This document shows positions 24,762 through 38,993 of a stretch of 64,000 nt of DNA, in pieces. The position numbers and the translations under genes are program-made. Positions within the stretch are counted from its first letter, which is position 1. Each line of letters opens with the position of its first letter. The notes under the pieces are model-generated. The model worked only from the letters and a program-made list of their open reading frames with translations, ran no database searches and was not told the origin of the DNA. The DNA is taken from assembly GCF_000150275.1 (NCBI RefSeq), contig NW_002060946.1:6404667-6468666 (forward strand), read 5' to 3'. Source of the stretch: Trichoplax adhaerens. Its lineage: Eukaryota > Placozoa > Uniplacotomia > Trichoplacea > Trichoplacidae.

Positions 24762-27700
24762 TCATTTATCGCTACCTGATTCATCATCAGCATCACTAGA
24801 ATCCTCCTACAATGATAAATTTTTAAAAATCAATTAAGCAGTACCTTGATGTGTTATAGTGCATAGTAAATTCAGAATAATTTACTATAAAAGTAATGAT
24901 AAAAATAATTAATTAAGTGGTTTTCCTAAGAAAGTATTTTAATTATTCGATTATTTCTATCTTGTTCCTTACATTAAATTAACAAGCAAGTAGATACTAC
25001 ATTATCAAATCAAAGGTATTTTGAAAATACAGTCGATGATGAACTCGCTGCTTTCTCAAATTCCTTTTATTCTTTACCTCATCGTCACTAGTCTCTTCAT
25101 CAGAGTTATTCGGCGATTCCTCGCCATCGGCAACTGACGATTCATCATCAACTTCATCAGTATCAGATAAGATTTCTTGACCCTAAATATAAAATGACAA
25201 AATTTTTTATATAAATAACACAATATAATGTTAACTGATCCTGTTCCGCTATCTATAAGTTCTTTCTAACCTGAATATCCCTATTTTTTAGGTTTCCAAC
25301 CCAAAATGCTTCATGGCAATTATTAACAGTTAACATTATCTATACCGTATATCCATTTACGTGAATATAAATGAAATGCAATAAAAGTATGGTATTAATC
25401 ATAGCAACTTGGCTATTGGATGAGAAAATGAAGGCATAAATATACCTTGACCCTGTAGACAAATATCTCCAACTTCTTCTTTAGTAAGGGCACAAATTTA
25501 GTAACGGCGCCAACCCTTGTATTCTATATAGCAAACAAGGCATGCTATTATGCGTATGTTATAGATCAATACTGCTGCACTCTAAACTTTTATTTCACGA
25601 ATATTACCTTAGAGTGACCGCATACATGATGTAAGTAGCGTGTACTCTGTTGAATCGCTTTTAATATAGACAATATAATATCCTATACCATGTTCAAATT
25701 AAGATTTAATAGGAAATCGTGTTATTCCATAGCTACGATCATAAGCCAAGAAACTATAATATAAACCTTATGTGCTCTGAATAGTTTATCTAATGCTGGC
25801 ATTGCATAACGGAGAAACACATCGATAAAGCCATGACTACCCTGTAAGGTCAGAAATTTATGCCTTTTTATTACATTATTCTAGTGCATCGTACCCAAAT
25901 TACAGTAATAAGTGCCATAGATCTATTAACATTAATTAATTAATTATTTAATACTGCCGGCACTGTTATATTTGTATTAATACAAACCTTGATGACCGAT
26001 AGCAAAACTGGACGTTTGCCCAGAACCTTTTTAAAAGTAAGATAAAATGGACCATTATTGATATTATTTACAGTTTATCATATTTTCTAACCTTTTTTCC
26101 AATCTGACAATCTTAACTTAGTCAAGCATAGAGGCCTAAGCGAATAGCTTTTTTAGGAACATACTCATACCTTCACCAGATTGACCATAGAATAAAGAAG
26201 GTTACAATGCGATTGTAGTTGGAGCAATTTGTTTAATTCGTCCTAGTCACCGATAATACATTTTATTAATAATGCAAAATACTATCGAATTGACGAATTT
26301 CCATAAACATATCGTAAATTTTATTGGTACCCCACGCCAAGCACTACCATCCATAACTAATCTCTTCAACGACTCAACCAAGAATTCAAGCAGTACTTGA
26401 TAGTATATCGAAAATGTGGATCTGCAATGAAAAGAACCTTCACATTATGACCTTTAGATTGATTCAAGACACACTCAGTATATGCAAGAAAAAAAGTAAA
26501 CACATACCTCGTCAAGGTGGAAAAAGGTTTCTCTTTAATTTTCTTAACGGATTCAGGTAAATTCTCATTTGTAATTTCTTCCAACGTAGATAAGGGTTCC
26601 TTTAACGCCTGCAGATGCAGTCTGATTGGAAAATTAATAACAGGATTATGAAGAACGATTTCGTATTGTATCCGATAATTCTCTATAATTTCACTTCCAA
26701 TGTACGCGTACAACTTCGCTTAAACAACAGTATTACAACGAAATCAAATCGAAAAAATTCATAAAATATAATGTATATTTGGATTATGAAAAATTGATAG
26801 TCTAAAGAAAGATCAAGAACATCAACAGAGTAGCATCAATTTCGAAATTTACGAGCATTACCTAAGTAAGTATGCAATTTGTTTTTTATAAACAGATTTC
26901 GCAAATTTAGAACTGTCAGGCCAATCTCTTTTCAAATGCTGCATGATAATAGTAGCTACATAAATAAGATCGTGATATTAGCTTAATAGAGAATGATATT
27001 ATTTAGGAATTCCTAATGAACAGATGCTAATCTTGCCTTTACTCACCTAATTCAAGATTGAATACTTTGTCATTACTAATTACATTTATGGCTTGCAAAA
27101 GACGAATAAACTTTGTCGCGCACATAAAACTTGGGAGTGATGGTAGAAATTTTTCCAAATATCTAAAACATTTCCTGTTATTTACAAAAAAGTAATTACA
27201 TTGCATATACAAATAACAAAAAATCAAAGATCTAGTGGATTGTAAGGTAGCATCATACCAATTATGGATAAAGTTTGATAAGTTCAAACAGACTAATAGT
27301 AGAAATGTTGTCGATTATTTAAATTGGCAAAACTAATATAACTTACCCTACAATGTCATTTATCGGCGTATCTTTGTTGATTGTATTTGTTCTAGAAGCA
27401 ATGCATGTCAACGCATCTCGTTTCATCTGTTGATTTTCAGCTTGACTAAGTACGCTCCTAATAATGGAATAAAGTTAACGTACTAATTTAAGATTTGATT
27501 CAAGTAGCTTCTATAACCGTTAATACAGTAATTGACTTTATTCCATTACCATTCAAGAAATAAGACCAAACAAGTAATTAAATATGAATAACTAGATACA
27601 ATGTGTATATTGACGGCATCATCTAGTATGATGGATTCCGTATCAGATGCTCCATCAGTTTCTTTGTCTTCTTCATTCTGTAATAATAATTTTAAAATCA

Positions 27701-30700
27701 AACATGTAAAATGCAATTCGCATGATTAATATCGTTAGTCACAAGTTAATCTCGTAAATTAGTTTAAAAGAGTTATGAATTCCTCTAGGCTATAACTAAA
27801 ATATCTACACTAATCACTAATACGCAATTTACCAGTAGGCTAGCGTGAATAGCTTCTAAATTTTGGCATATAATAGGGATCAGCTGAACAAAAAATTTTC
27901 CAACTTCGACGGGCTTCCATCTTGAAAACAGCCTCATTGTTTGACGGTCAATCTACGTGCACAAATCATAAGTAAGGTATTAATAATAAAAATAAGAATA
28001 GATTTGCTGAAAAGCATAACTTTTATATCGAAATATTGGAATCAGATGGAACCTTTTTTGATTCTGGAATTAAGGAATATATTTTAAATTTGACAGACAG
28101 CTTGATACATAAATCTTGTAAAAGGAGTTCTAGCTGAGCTGGTTGTATATCAATCACAGTGACGCTCTATAAATACCAGATTAAATTTAGTATGGCATCA
28201 GAATTAGCAAATAGTCTTTATCAATTAAGACTGTTTTTACTCACATAAAATAATTTTGATGCAATTGAACTAATTGCTATTTACGCAGTAAAACTTACTT
28301 CGGTATTTAACCCTGAGTCTAAAATTGAGCACGTAACTTTTCCACACGATAAAATGTTAAAAACATCCATGCTAAGCTCCCTACCATTAGCGAAATTTCA
28401 GAATATAGATGGTTAAATTCTATCTAGCTAGTCGTACAGCAACTGAAGGCATTGTATTTGTTCGATTGGCAATCGACCAAAAAATGAAAGGAAATGCAAT
28501 TTTTTCGTACCTTAAATAACATCTATTTAATGTAACCGTAACTTTATCCTTAGTGGCAGCTTTCTTGAGATCCTGAGTCATAGACTTTTCAAAAACAGTC
28601 ATTGAAAGGCTAAGTAAATCATTGAGAGTTGCATACCAAAAACTAGATTATTGCATACGAGTATAATCGGAGTATACGGAAATAGACTTACAATATTTTC
28701 CTTTTCTTTGCCTTCTTTCTTTCTACAATTAGAAAAAGTGAAAATTAAGTCACAATAAAAGAATTTAAAACTTAAGTACACCTTCGCAGCCATCAAGGTA
28801 TTATAATGCCGTAAGGCAAGGCAGGCAACCAACAAATCTAACGAATGTAATGTAAGATTTATTTTCATTTTACCTAGCTATTTGTAGCTTAAGTGGTTTT
28901 TCGACATCAAGTAATTTCTTAAACGCACAGAAATCAAGTTTCTTTATAACTGGTACACACGATGGGCAATCTACAAAGTAAATAATACATCCAAGTATGA
29001 CTAAAATGCCTAGCAAGCAAATGTTTAAAATGAATTTTATATTAACAACATCGAACATCACAAAATTACATTATTCTTTACCATTTAAGAGATTAATCAA
29101 ATCAGTTTCGAGCTCAGTCATGCCTTTAATTCGAGATAAAATTTTCCCTTTCACTTCGGCATCGTCGTAGGAAGCAAAAGCTCCTATTACCTACCATATG
29201 AAATATTAAACAGAATGCTAATGAACAACATGCTGAATACTATTAGGGACTTTTTAGTAGTTCAAGATATTATTACATCTTAGTCACCATCAATAAGCTA
29301 AGTAAATAGAATGAAAAGTATTACGCTGGCTTACTTCTCTGAACCAGTTTAAGCAATAAATAAGAGAAATACATATTGCAATTTGCAGTTCCGTTTCCAA
29401 AGTTGAAAACGTTTCTATCTTATTGCTATCAGCCAAAATTATAGGACATCCTTATTTCCAATATTAAAATAAATTAGGCAGTTTAATATTCCGTTATGAA
29501 AAGTAAATTGACTATTTAATGTACAAGTTACTTTTACGATACGCAAGAGCTATACAATTGGCTTACCTAAAAGAGCATCAATTTCGTCGAGGTTTCCTCG
29601 CTGATATTTTTCACAAATCCATAATAAATGGAATTGAGATGCAAAACTTGCAAATGATGTCGATATGCTAATAAAACAATTATAAATAAGCTATCTTTAT
29701 TAAAACTTATTGCTGAAATTAAACTTAATATTGCAATATCCAGTTTAATTACTTTTCACTAAAACTTCCTCCTTTTAACTCAGATACCAATTTCGGTAAC
29801 AAATTAACCGCAATACTACTATCTTCAGGGTTGTCTAGTCCATATTTTAAACATGTCGGTAATTCATCGCTGACAGAATCAGAAAACTACAATTATTCAA
29901 CCGGCTAGAAATATTCTCAAGTAATTCACTCTAAATTCAATTAAATGTACAAATAGCTGCCTGTAATTACCAGGTAGGTAATTCATTCAAATCGACCAGG
30001 TAACTTTCTTGAAATGTTGTAACGATCAATTCATTAATCCATGTCTGTAAAGACATAAAATACGATTCTTTACATAAATAACTTGAAGGTGACTAAACTC
30101 ATAGCTACAATGACGACTATGCAGATTTTTTTTTAAATTGTGAGCTTATGGTCTCCTAACCAACGATCAAGATATACAAAGTTAATAAAATTATAATTAA
30201 ACGTAATTACTTTAACTTTTATACTAATATTGTCGCTGGTAATAATGCCTGCAAGTTCGTCATATAATAAAGCTGCTACTTCAGGAATGCCGTCGCAACT
30301 TTTATATAATAGTTCAAGTAATTCTGTTGCCTATTTTAGAAATAATAGCTTCATTAGAAAGATCAGCCAGAATGCAACGGGTGCCCGATCCGCCATTTAA
30401 ATATGCAAACATCGGATTAGCATTACACAGGACCATTGAAGGCAAAGCTTTTCAAATTTATATTTTGTATACCTGACTTAGTGCACTTTCATTACCAGCT
30501 AGGCCATTGCTGCTACTGTTTTCAGTTTGATCTTTACTATAGATAACGAATGAATAAATGCAATAAGTCAATAAATATTAGAAAGTAAACCACAGTAATT
30601 TCAACCTAAACTTCATCTCCAAATACTGTCGTACTTAGAATTCTGCGATGCAAGACATGAAACTGCTGTTGTTCCGCCAGTAACTCCCATCAGCCGGTAA

Positions 30701-33700
30701 CTATGATAATATCATCAACATCAAAGGAATAAATACTACTACGATATGAATTAAAATCAATAAAAACCTCTATAACAAATTTTGGTAAAGTTAACGCTGG
30801 AATCTATGCTCATGCTTACTTTATTTTACTGTGCGTTAACTGTTTACGAAGTATAATGTGTATATCATCCTAGAATGACAAATAAACGTAGCATTTAAAA
30901 AATTTACAATTAGCTTTGTCCATTTAAATACCTGCATGAAAAACAAAAGTAACTTTAGAGTTAAAAAAATGAAACGTTCAAGCGCAGTCACAATAAAAAG
31001 AAATTTCATGAAACCAGAATACTATTAAGTAATTTGTAGAATAAGTTTTCAGCAACTTCTTGTAACCTGAATGGAATCGTTACAATTTTCAGAGAAAGCG
31101 ATTCGGCAAAGCACAAAATACAATGCCCTAATTTGAGAATCCGTTAATAAATGTATAAATTCCATAACACCCTATTGTCAATTAAATTTGGGTCAGTATT
31201 ACTAGTAACGAGTTTTAATTACGACTAAAACTATATCATCTGATGATCTAATATTCACTAACCAGAATGAGCACTGAGAATGCCTTTAATGATTGTAGAT
31301 TTTCTACTGCAAGTTGTCTTAAAACGTTTAATGCAGAATCAGCTTCATATTCGATTCCACTGCCAATGTGCGTTAGTAAACAACCAATAACTTCCTGCGA
31401 TAAAAGATTTTAATTGCAACGCTTGAATAAATCTTATTGTGTACTGTTCACCCTCACCAAGTATAAACGTAATTGAGGTAAAAGGTAATTTTTAACATAA
31501 TTAATGGATTTAAATTAACCTGCTGGTAGCTCGTATTATTCATAGAGAATATTAAAATATAGAAGTGACAGCCCAAATCCCTTATAACATCTTGAGATGA
31601 TTGAGAAAGGGTGTCGGCAATGGACAATATACTTCTTAAATAGCGAGGTATCATCTATTCATGTACAGAAACATCAAAATAAATATATGCATTGCAATAA
31701 CCCATATATTGTATCCAAAAAGAATCATCATACGTAGAGAAAAATGCATACCTGATAGTAGTCTTTGAAGCACAAAGAAAGGAGACTTGTAATAAATTTG
31801 TAATGTTTAGACTTCTTTTTAAATACTTTGATGATAGATCGATGATAATTGGGCAGTGAATGAGCAATAAATAGGACGAAGATATCGGTAAGCTATTAAA
31901 GAAGTTTTTTTAATTGTTAAGATTAATTAATTTTACTTTTCATCAAATTTTCTGCATATGTGAATTATAATGAGAACATATTGCTGATAACTAACATGTA
32001 GATCGGTTGTTGCAATCAAGGAATCAATAACCTACATAGCCAAAGAATTTCGAAATCATATTAAAAAATATGGTCCTTCCGGAATACACCGCTATTCGAT
32101 TGATTTTCTATTTTAAAATGTCTAAAAATTATAATACCTTAATCCAACCATCGGCAATAGATTTCTTAAAACGAATAGTAGTTTCTAGCACTTCTAGTAG
32201 ATTTTCAGCACATGAATTAATAGCATCACTAAATGCAAAAATATTAGCAACATCATTTAATTAAATAAAAAAGGTAGTAAAAACTGTATAATATAGGTTT
32301 GCATATGAGATCTGCACAACATCAACGCTTAGATCTAAATGCTGTACAATGACATAATCAAATATCATGAATGAAGTTATTAAGCAAGTAACGAACTGTA
32401 ACATCCGTCATTGCTATCACATAAAACACAGAAAAAGTTTTTAAGTTTTATTGTAATATATGATGTGTCTAGCGAAGACTACATAATGCGCTAAATAGAA
32501 TATCTGAAATATAAAATTACTATTTTAACATCCTAAACAATCGAACCTTCGAAATGCACTATACTTAATATTTAGAATAAGTATTAGTTGGAGCTATTCG
32601 TTATAATGTACTATTAACGTATAGCTAAAATTAAAACTTTCAGTAGCAAAAATTTACGTGTAGTTTTACTGTTTATTCTAATGTTGATTAGGGTCATAAA
32701 AATTAGCATCCAGTATTTGGCTGCATATATTTAGACTAGCTAGTAAGATAAACCGATAACTGTATCCCAAATTTATAATGTTCCCAGCTGAATATGCATT
32801 ACTTTTATATCATATAATTTATTTGATTTCTACATTTAAACAATGTAAACTGTTAATGTTCAATATGATTATCGCATCAATGTAATTAGAGATTTCTACA
32901 GCACTTATATCTGTGCTCATATCTTCAATTAGTCTCAAGTTTAACGAACCCTTTAATGTCTGTCGTTAATAACAACGACCGATTAGGCAAATTGATATGG
33001 TTATGCAATTTCAAAATAATCTAAAAAGAAACAAATAAAGAATACGAGCAGCTATCAATTAATTATAGAGCATAATGTACCACTAAGAGATTTAAAGATA
33101 GTTTTTAATAGTGTCATATAATTTCATAGGTACATGAAAAGTTAAGATTATAGTGAGCGAGTTACTCCAATGTAAAATCACATCAAATATTAAACAGATT
33201 GCACTTTATCAAGGGTTTATATTGAATACCTCAACTGCAGCGGCAGTATTATTAGAAACGCTTTGCAGAATAAACCGGAGTACGTCTGGTAAGTCTTCAA
33301 AATTGAAAGATCGTAACCCCTTGGCTAACGATTCTCGAATCTGAATTATAGATTCAATTAGATACTGTTAAAGAGCTTACAAGTATAGTACGATATAAGA
33401 TAAGATGTAATAAAAACAAAATATACGAACTTCAGTCTCCATTTGAGAGTGTATATTCAAATTGGCTAAGGCTGCAATGATGGATCCAATTAGATGTACA
33501 TTACAATCTTGAAATTGTCTAGAGACGAAGAATAAATGACAGTTGTTTAAAATATTTAAATAAATTAATTGCGTTCACGGTGATACAAAGCTATTGATTG
33601 ACCACAACAAAATTATAAACAAGGAATAATTTGTGGTCATCCATTCAGAACAAAATTATTATTTCAATCATATTGTTGATATTTAATTTAGAGATAAATA

Positions 33701-36318
33701 TTACCTTAACAGTTTTCCAATTTGCTCATGTTTATCATCATTAATCATTTCTGGTAGTAATTTTATCATTTCCTTTTGCAAATTTTTTGGCAAAACTTTA
33801 ACTGTCTCAAATAACTTATTAATGGCATCCTATATTATTTAAATGCATTTATTCCCAAGATACGCAATAATAGAATTATCAGTATTAACAGATTTTACAA
33901 CATATCAAGTTACTTGATATACTTTGATGTATAGGATAATACTTTACCATAGAATCAATCGGATAATTCATCCATTTAAATTGACGGATAAGCAATAATC
34001 CCATATTACAGGTTATATTTGCTTCTTCAATAACTCTAAGTAAAGATATAAATTAAAATATTAGGTATGTAAATCAAGAGTTACATTTGACTAAATATGG
34101 GTTTTATGTTTATCGGAAATGTATAATAAAAAAGTACAATGGATCCAAGGATATATTGTAATTTTAAAAACTTTATCTAGTAATCTTTCGTAAAGTAAGC
34201 TACAACTATAATATTCTTATATCTGCTTATGGCATCTAAAAGGAACAGATATACTATACTTACATGTCGTCTTCATACATCACCTCCATTAATTTTGTGA
34301 GTAAAACATCGACTACTTTATCCTGTAATTTATTACAAAAAGACAAGGATGGCTAGGTAAATTATTGAATTTGACTGAGAATAGTGGATAGGTACGGTAC
34401 CTCATAAATACAAAATTTGTTTTTATAATTCATAAAAATTTTCATTGTTATAAGAAATTGATAATAAATTAACAATACATCGACTTAAATTTGATACAAG
34501 TACGATCTAGTAAAGCACAGTACATGTATCACCTGTATTTCTTTAATGCTTAAGATAAGCTGTATAGGTGAGTCAGCCGAAAGCTCTAAAATGCTTAAGA
34601 ATGAAAAATTAAAAGTTTTAGACTCAATAATTGTATATAATGTACTTGTCCCGTAACGTCTACTGTATTTAAAACTAATAAAATCGCTTTAAGGATGTTG
34701 CCCAAACATAAAATGAACATACAGTATTTACGCATATGGCTAGATCGAAATTATAATATAACGCAGATATCAATTAATTCATAAATGGTAGACATAAGGA
34801 AATTCTTTCCATGACTCTGATTATCTTTGATAAAATTATCCAAATACCTATCGGAATTTTCTATTGTTGATCGTATTGGCATTAATGCGTAATAAAGTCT
34901 GCCAAAAAGAATGAAGCATAGTTTTATAATGCAATTCGAATTATCCATTAATTTTATTACAAAGCAGTTTACGGTTCACTAAATATTAGTCGATTTGTTA
35001 TGCCAAGAGAGCAATTTTACCTGATTTGATCGTCCAGGTAGTCTTCTAGATTACTGAGAAACCAATCCATCTATAGGAAAGTAGTATAACATGCATTTAT
35101 GAAATCAATGAGTTATAGCTCATCGCAGTATTGCAGATTGATTGTAGTTTTTAGTAATAATACTGTACAGTACAGTATATTGCGTTTGTCTGATAATTCA
35201 ACTCGCTACAGATAGCTACCATATACCGTACAATAATGAGTGTACATACGTATGTGCGTATTTTAGCAATTTTACTATTGCATTAGCGATGTCAGAAAAT
35301 TTTTACGTAGATCAAGTAATTATTACACTGTATTTATTCAATTTTTGTGCATATTCTTTAAACTTGTTGCAGAAAAGTACATTGATTGATATCGGTTATA
35401 ATTGTACAAAGACATAATAAATATACTGTGCTAGAACCTGCGAAGGAAATCATATAACTACACTCCAGCACGCAAATAAGATATTAGATCAGTTGCAACT
35501 GTTGCATTACCTTATTGGAATCTTGATCTTCCAATTTGGATAATATATTTTGTTGTGCTTCTATTTCAGTTACTCCTATGGATTATAATTAAATCTCTAT
35601 TTAATCATGATCTCTGATTATCGCATTACATTTGAAGAATATTCCTGTCTAGCAGTTGACATGAGATGTGTTTTACTGTATGCAATATACTGTACTGTAC
35701 GTCGGATAGCAGTTTTATCATGATCCTGGTTGCAAATAATGATCATGATGCCAGTCATTATAACGATGTACTGTCAGAGCTTATGGTATCGAACAGATAT
35801 CCGTAGATAATCATTATATAATAGATTAATTATAGAATTATCCACGTCTAATTATCTATAGATAAAATCCACCATCATCTAATACGGGTATACTGTAATG
35901 TACAATTGTACATACTGTACTTGCATTGCAAACTAACCTGATAGTTCAGATGGTTTGTCAGCATATAATAGCAAATGGCATGGTGATAAGAAAGTAGCGA
36001 TAGGATGATCTTCTGTTGATCGGCTTCGCTTAGGATCTAATTCTAATATGATAAAGAAAAAGACGAAAATGCGTGAGCTAGTCAGCCAAATAGGCAAGCA
36101 ATAATTATTATCAAGCAAGTGTTGCGATGTATGTTGTTGTTGATGATGATGTCAACGTCCTCTTGATGATGACGATAATATCCATCATGCAAATTGATTC
36201 TATTTGATTTATTCTAGATATATAATGACTGATTTGACTTAGTTTGGCTATTAAAAGAGTGATAGAATCCACCTAAATCTTCTTCCAAGGCTCTCTTGCT
36301 TGAACTAGCAACGTCCAT
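24762..36318 (-). CDS. FANCD2: Fanconi anaemia group D2 protein (FANCD2)
   Basis: Nuclear scaffold that pairs with FANCI and is mono-ubiquitinated to direct DNA interstrand-crosslink repair. About 40 small exons follow vertebrate FANCD2 in order. Exon 1 (36273-36318, MDVASSSKRALEEDL) joins exon 2 (35938-36042) in frame. Later blocks include LPKNLQKEMIKLLPE (about 33800), FEDLPDVLRFIL (about 33290), GCLLTHIGSG (about 31370) and GNLDEIDALL (about 29590). The exon at 30820-30869 reads DDIHIILRKQL, where K (codon 30843-30845) matches ubiquitinated human K561. Further on are CPIILADSN, LICLNWFRE, VKGKILSRIK, YLHHVCGHSK, VPLLKKKLEIFVYRVK and NNCHEAFWVGNLKNRD (about 25300). The end is an acidic tail encoded by 25078-25182 and 24762-24806, ESGSDK then stop. 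The exons matching human residues around 110-150, near 34600-35000, were not resolved. A 3'-flank poly(A) site is not obvious. Confidence 0.96.
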
Positions 36319-36623
36319 ATTTGAATCACCCGCCGATCGCAATTTGACTTTCCAGCTAAAAATATGAGTTCAACCTCCAAGGATGACAAAAATTCGCCAG
36401 TGTGCAACGTATTCCGTGTGGTATGTTTGAGTCATAAGACTGTTAGACTGCAAATTACACTTGGACTTCCAGGCAATCAGTCCCTGATTGTGTTCAACAA
36501 GTCTAAACAAGCCCTAAAAAAATAGAAGTTGGCAATATTAGCTTAACAATCATAATATGTTACGGACATTGCACACGGACAATCTAAATTTATGCATCAT
36601 TCTAATCCATTTATTGAACTCGA

Positions 36624-36640
36624 CCTGTCTGTCTGTCTGT
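36624..36640. repeat. CTGT microsatellite
   Basis: Four perfect CTGT units in a row followed by a TATACAG end. Too short to be more than a simple repeat, but a possible polymorphic marker. Confidence 0.8.
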
Positions 36641-37314
36641 ATACAGGGATCAAGGAGAACCTTGGTAGTCTGGTAGCCAAACGGGCAATTTCTTAATCCA
36701 TTTTTACTCCTAGCTCTTTAAAATATTGTAAGAACAGTGAGCAGGGGTAAAATTAAATTGATTTATGAAGGCAGTTATTGGAACAGGGACTTTTAAGGGG
36801 TGAAAATTGGTTGAGAAATCCCTAGTCAAATATGGACTGCTAGAAGTAGTAGATACTTGCTTGCCCAGTTTGGTATCGTTCACATCGTTAAAATAGTAAT
36901 GTGGTCGACGGCTAAAGTAAAGCTGCAACTACTGTAGAGGACACTGTACAGTTTTACAGTATGAGTTGAGTCAGTTAAAGCACTCCGTGTACGACATTTA
37001 CTGGAACCCCCTATATACTACAGTAGTACTAGTCTATTTGTCGCTCACGCGTACAAGAAAAGAAATGTACGCAATGCGTGAGTTCATTACCTTGGCCAGT
37101 TAGGCCTGCCAAAACCTCCAATATTGAAAGTTTGTCGCAGCAGACATTTTTTTAGCACTTTATCAACACAGTCCAGAGCATCGATGAAAAGGCCAGTAGG
37201 TGCATCTCCATGTTGACTGGATTGTCAACAGAGCTGAAACGGTATCATGCACTCCCATAGACATAGGATGGATGGAGGTGTGCTATGTTTTCGAGCTATC
37301 ACATGAGCAAAAAC

Positions 37315-38430
37315 CGTCATTTTAATTAGTTGCGAGCTCTATACTATATTTTAATTGGGACAAAACTGAAATTATAATAGTTGATGGTCTGCATATTACA
37401 ACAGTATTCACAGCAAAGCTCTAACTTGTTTCTATCAATACAGTAGTAATATCCGATCCATATCTGTTTGGGGTACGCTATCTGTTTTCGAGCTACAACC
37501 CTTTGAGCTATCACATGAGTCAAAATCGTCATTTTAATTTGCTGCGAGCCCTATACTGTATTCTAATGATTATCGAATAGGGACAAAACTGAAATTATCA
37601 TAGTTAATAGCCTGCATATTACAACAGTATTCACAGCAAAGCTCTAGCTTGTTTCGATTAATACAGTAGTAATATCCGATCCATATCTGTTTGGGGTACG
37701 CTATCTGTTTTCGAGCTACAACCCTTTGAGCTATCACATGAGTCAAAATCGTCATTTTAATTTGCTGCGAGCTCTATACTGTATTCTAAATTTCGAATGA
37801 TTATCGAATAGGGACAAAACCGAAATTATCATAGTTGATAGCCTGCATATTACAACAGTATTCACAGCAAAGCTCTAACTTGTTTCTATCAATACAGTAG
37901 TAATATCCGATCCATATCTGTTTGGGGTACGCTATCTGTTTTCGAGCTACAACCCTTTGAGCTATCACATGAGTCAAAATCGTCATTTTAATTTGCTGCG
38001 AGCCCTATACTGTATTCTAATGATTATCGAATAGGGACAAAACTGAAATTATCATAGTTAATAGCCTGCATATTACAACAGTATTCACAGCAAAGCTCTA
38101 GCTTGTTTCGATTAATACAGTAGTAATATCCGATCCATATCTGTTTGGGGTACGCTATCTGTTTTCGAGCTACAACCCTTTGAGCTATCACATGAGTCAA
38201 AATCGTCATTTTAATTTGCTGCGAGCTCTATACCGTATTCTAATGATTATCGAATAGGGACAAAACTGAAATTATCATAGTTGATAGCCTGCATATTACA
38301 CCAGTATTCACAGCAAAGCTCTAACTTGCTTCTATTAATACAGTAGTAATAGCTGATCCATATCTTCACAGAGTCTGTTTCGGGTGTGATATCTATTTTC
38401 GAGCAACGACCATTGGATCTACTTGTCGTT
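37315..38430. repeat. Five-unit tandem array, alternating 223/231-bp units
   Basis: The marker CGTCATTTTAATT recurs at 37315, 37527, 37750, 37981 and 38204, giving steps of 212, 223, 231 and 223 bp. Each unit carries GAGC(T/C)CTATAC, GGGACAAAACTGAAATTAT, TGCATATTACAACAGTATTC, AGTAATATCCGATCCATATC and TGAGCTATCACATGAG. Units 2 and 4 encode the same 61-residue minus-strand peptide while unit 3 is closer to unit 1, so a 454-bp pair was probably duplicated. Unit 5 is more diverged and loses the motif at its right end. A partial unit (TTTTCGAGCTATCACATGAG) precedes the array near 37289. Minus-strand frames of 61-66 residues with a CCEYCCNM cluster lie in every unit; no start signal, splice site or homology supports expression. 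Confidence 0.92.
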
Positions 38431-38603
38431 GCAAATTTTGAAAGCATGCTGTAGCTGTTGCCATTGGTCGTTTAGAACTTGAACTCGACCTTACGGGGTT
38501 AGGTTTAATTTCATTCCAACGCTGGTCTGTGAGCATGCTCAGAGAACCGTATGAGACAGTAAGGATAGGCCGGACAAAAATGAAAGGTCAAACTCTCGCT
38601 TTG

Positions 38604-38767
38604 GGTACGGTACCGTCATGGTATCCAACCGGTACGGTACCGTTTCATAGTAACTGAGTGTTGAGATTGATAGTGATTGAGGGGAAAAAAGGAAACTCTA
38701 GTCTAGCTCTTAATACGATACAGGCGATCCAGTCATACATCTCTCAAGGTATCACGGTACAGTACCG
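38604..38767. repeat. GGTAC-centred palindromes
   Basis: The 13-mer GGTACGGTACCGT occurs exactly twice, at 38604-38616 and 38631-38643, 27 bp apart; its last ten bases are a perfect palindrome (ACGGTACCGT). A third, odd-length palindrome, CGGTAC-A-GTACCG, is at 38755-38767. They sit in the divergent spacer upstream of FANCD2 and aconitase and could be binding sites, but no known factor is implied. Confidence 0.7.
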
Positions 38768-38993
38768 GGCACGGCAGTACTGCGCAATGGCAACTATCTT
38801 GACCTACGGTGGTAAACAGCCTTTCTCACGCAATAACCTTTCTCTGAGTTATAAAAGCCTTTCTCCTGGAGGAAAAAGCCATCTTTTCTGTTAAGGTAGA
38901 CATTCGAAGGCGGTATCCACTGATCTTGCTCAACTATCGATCATCCATTGCTTGCCAAGATGCCAGTATCAGGTAAGATAGTTTAGGGTTAAG

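Noticed and set aside
37315-38430. CRISPR-like array
   Set aside because: Units are over 200 bp, continuous and without short spacers; this is a eukaryotic tandem repeat.
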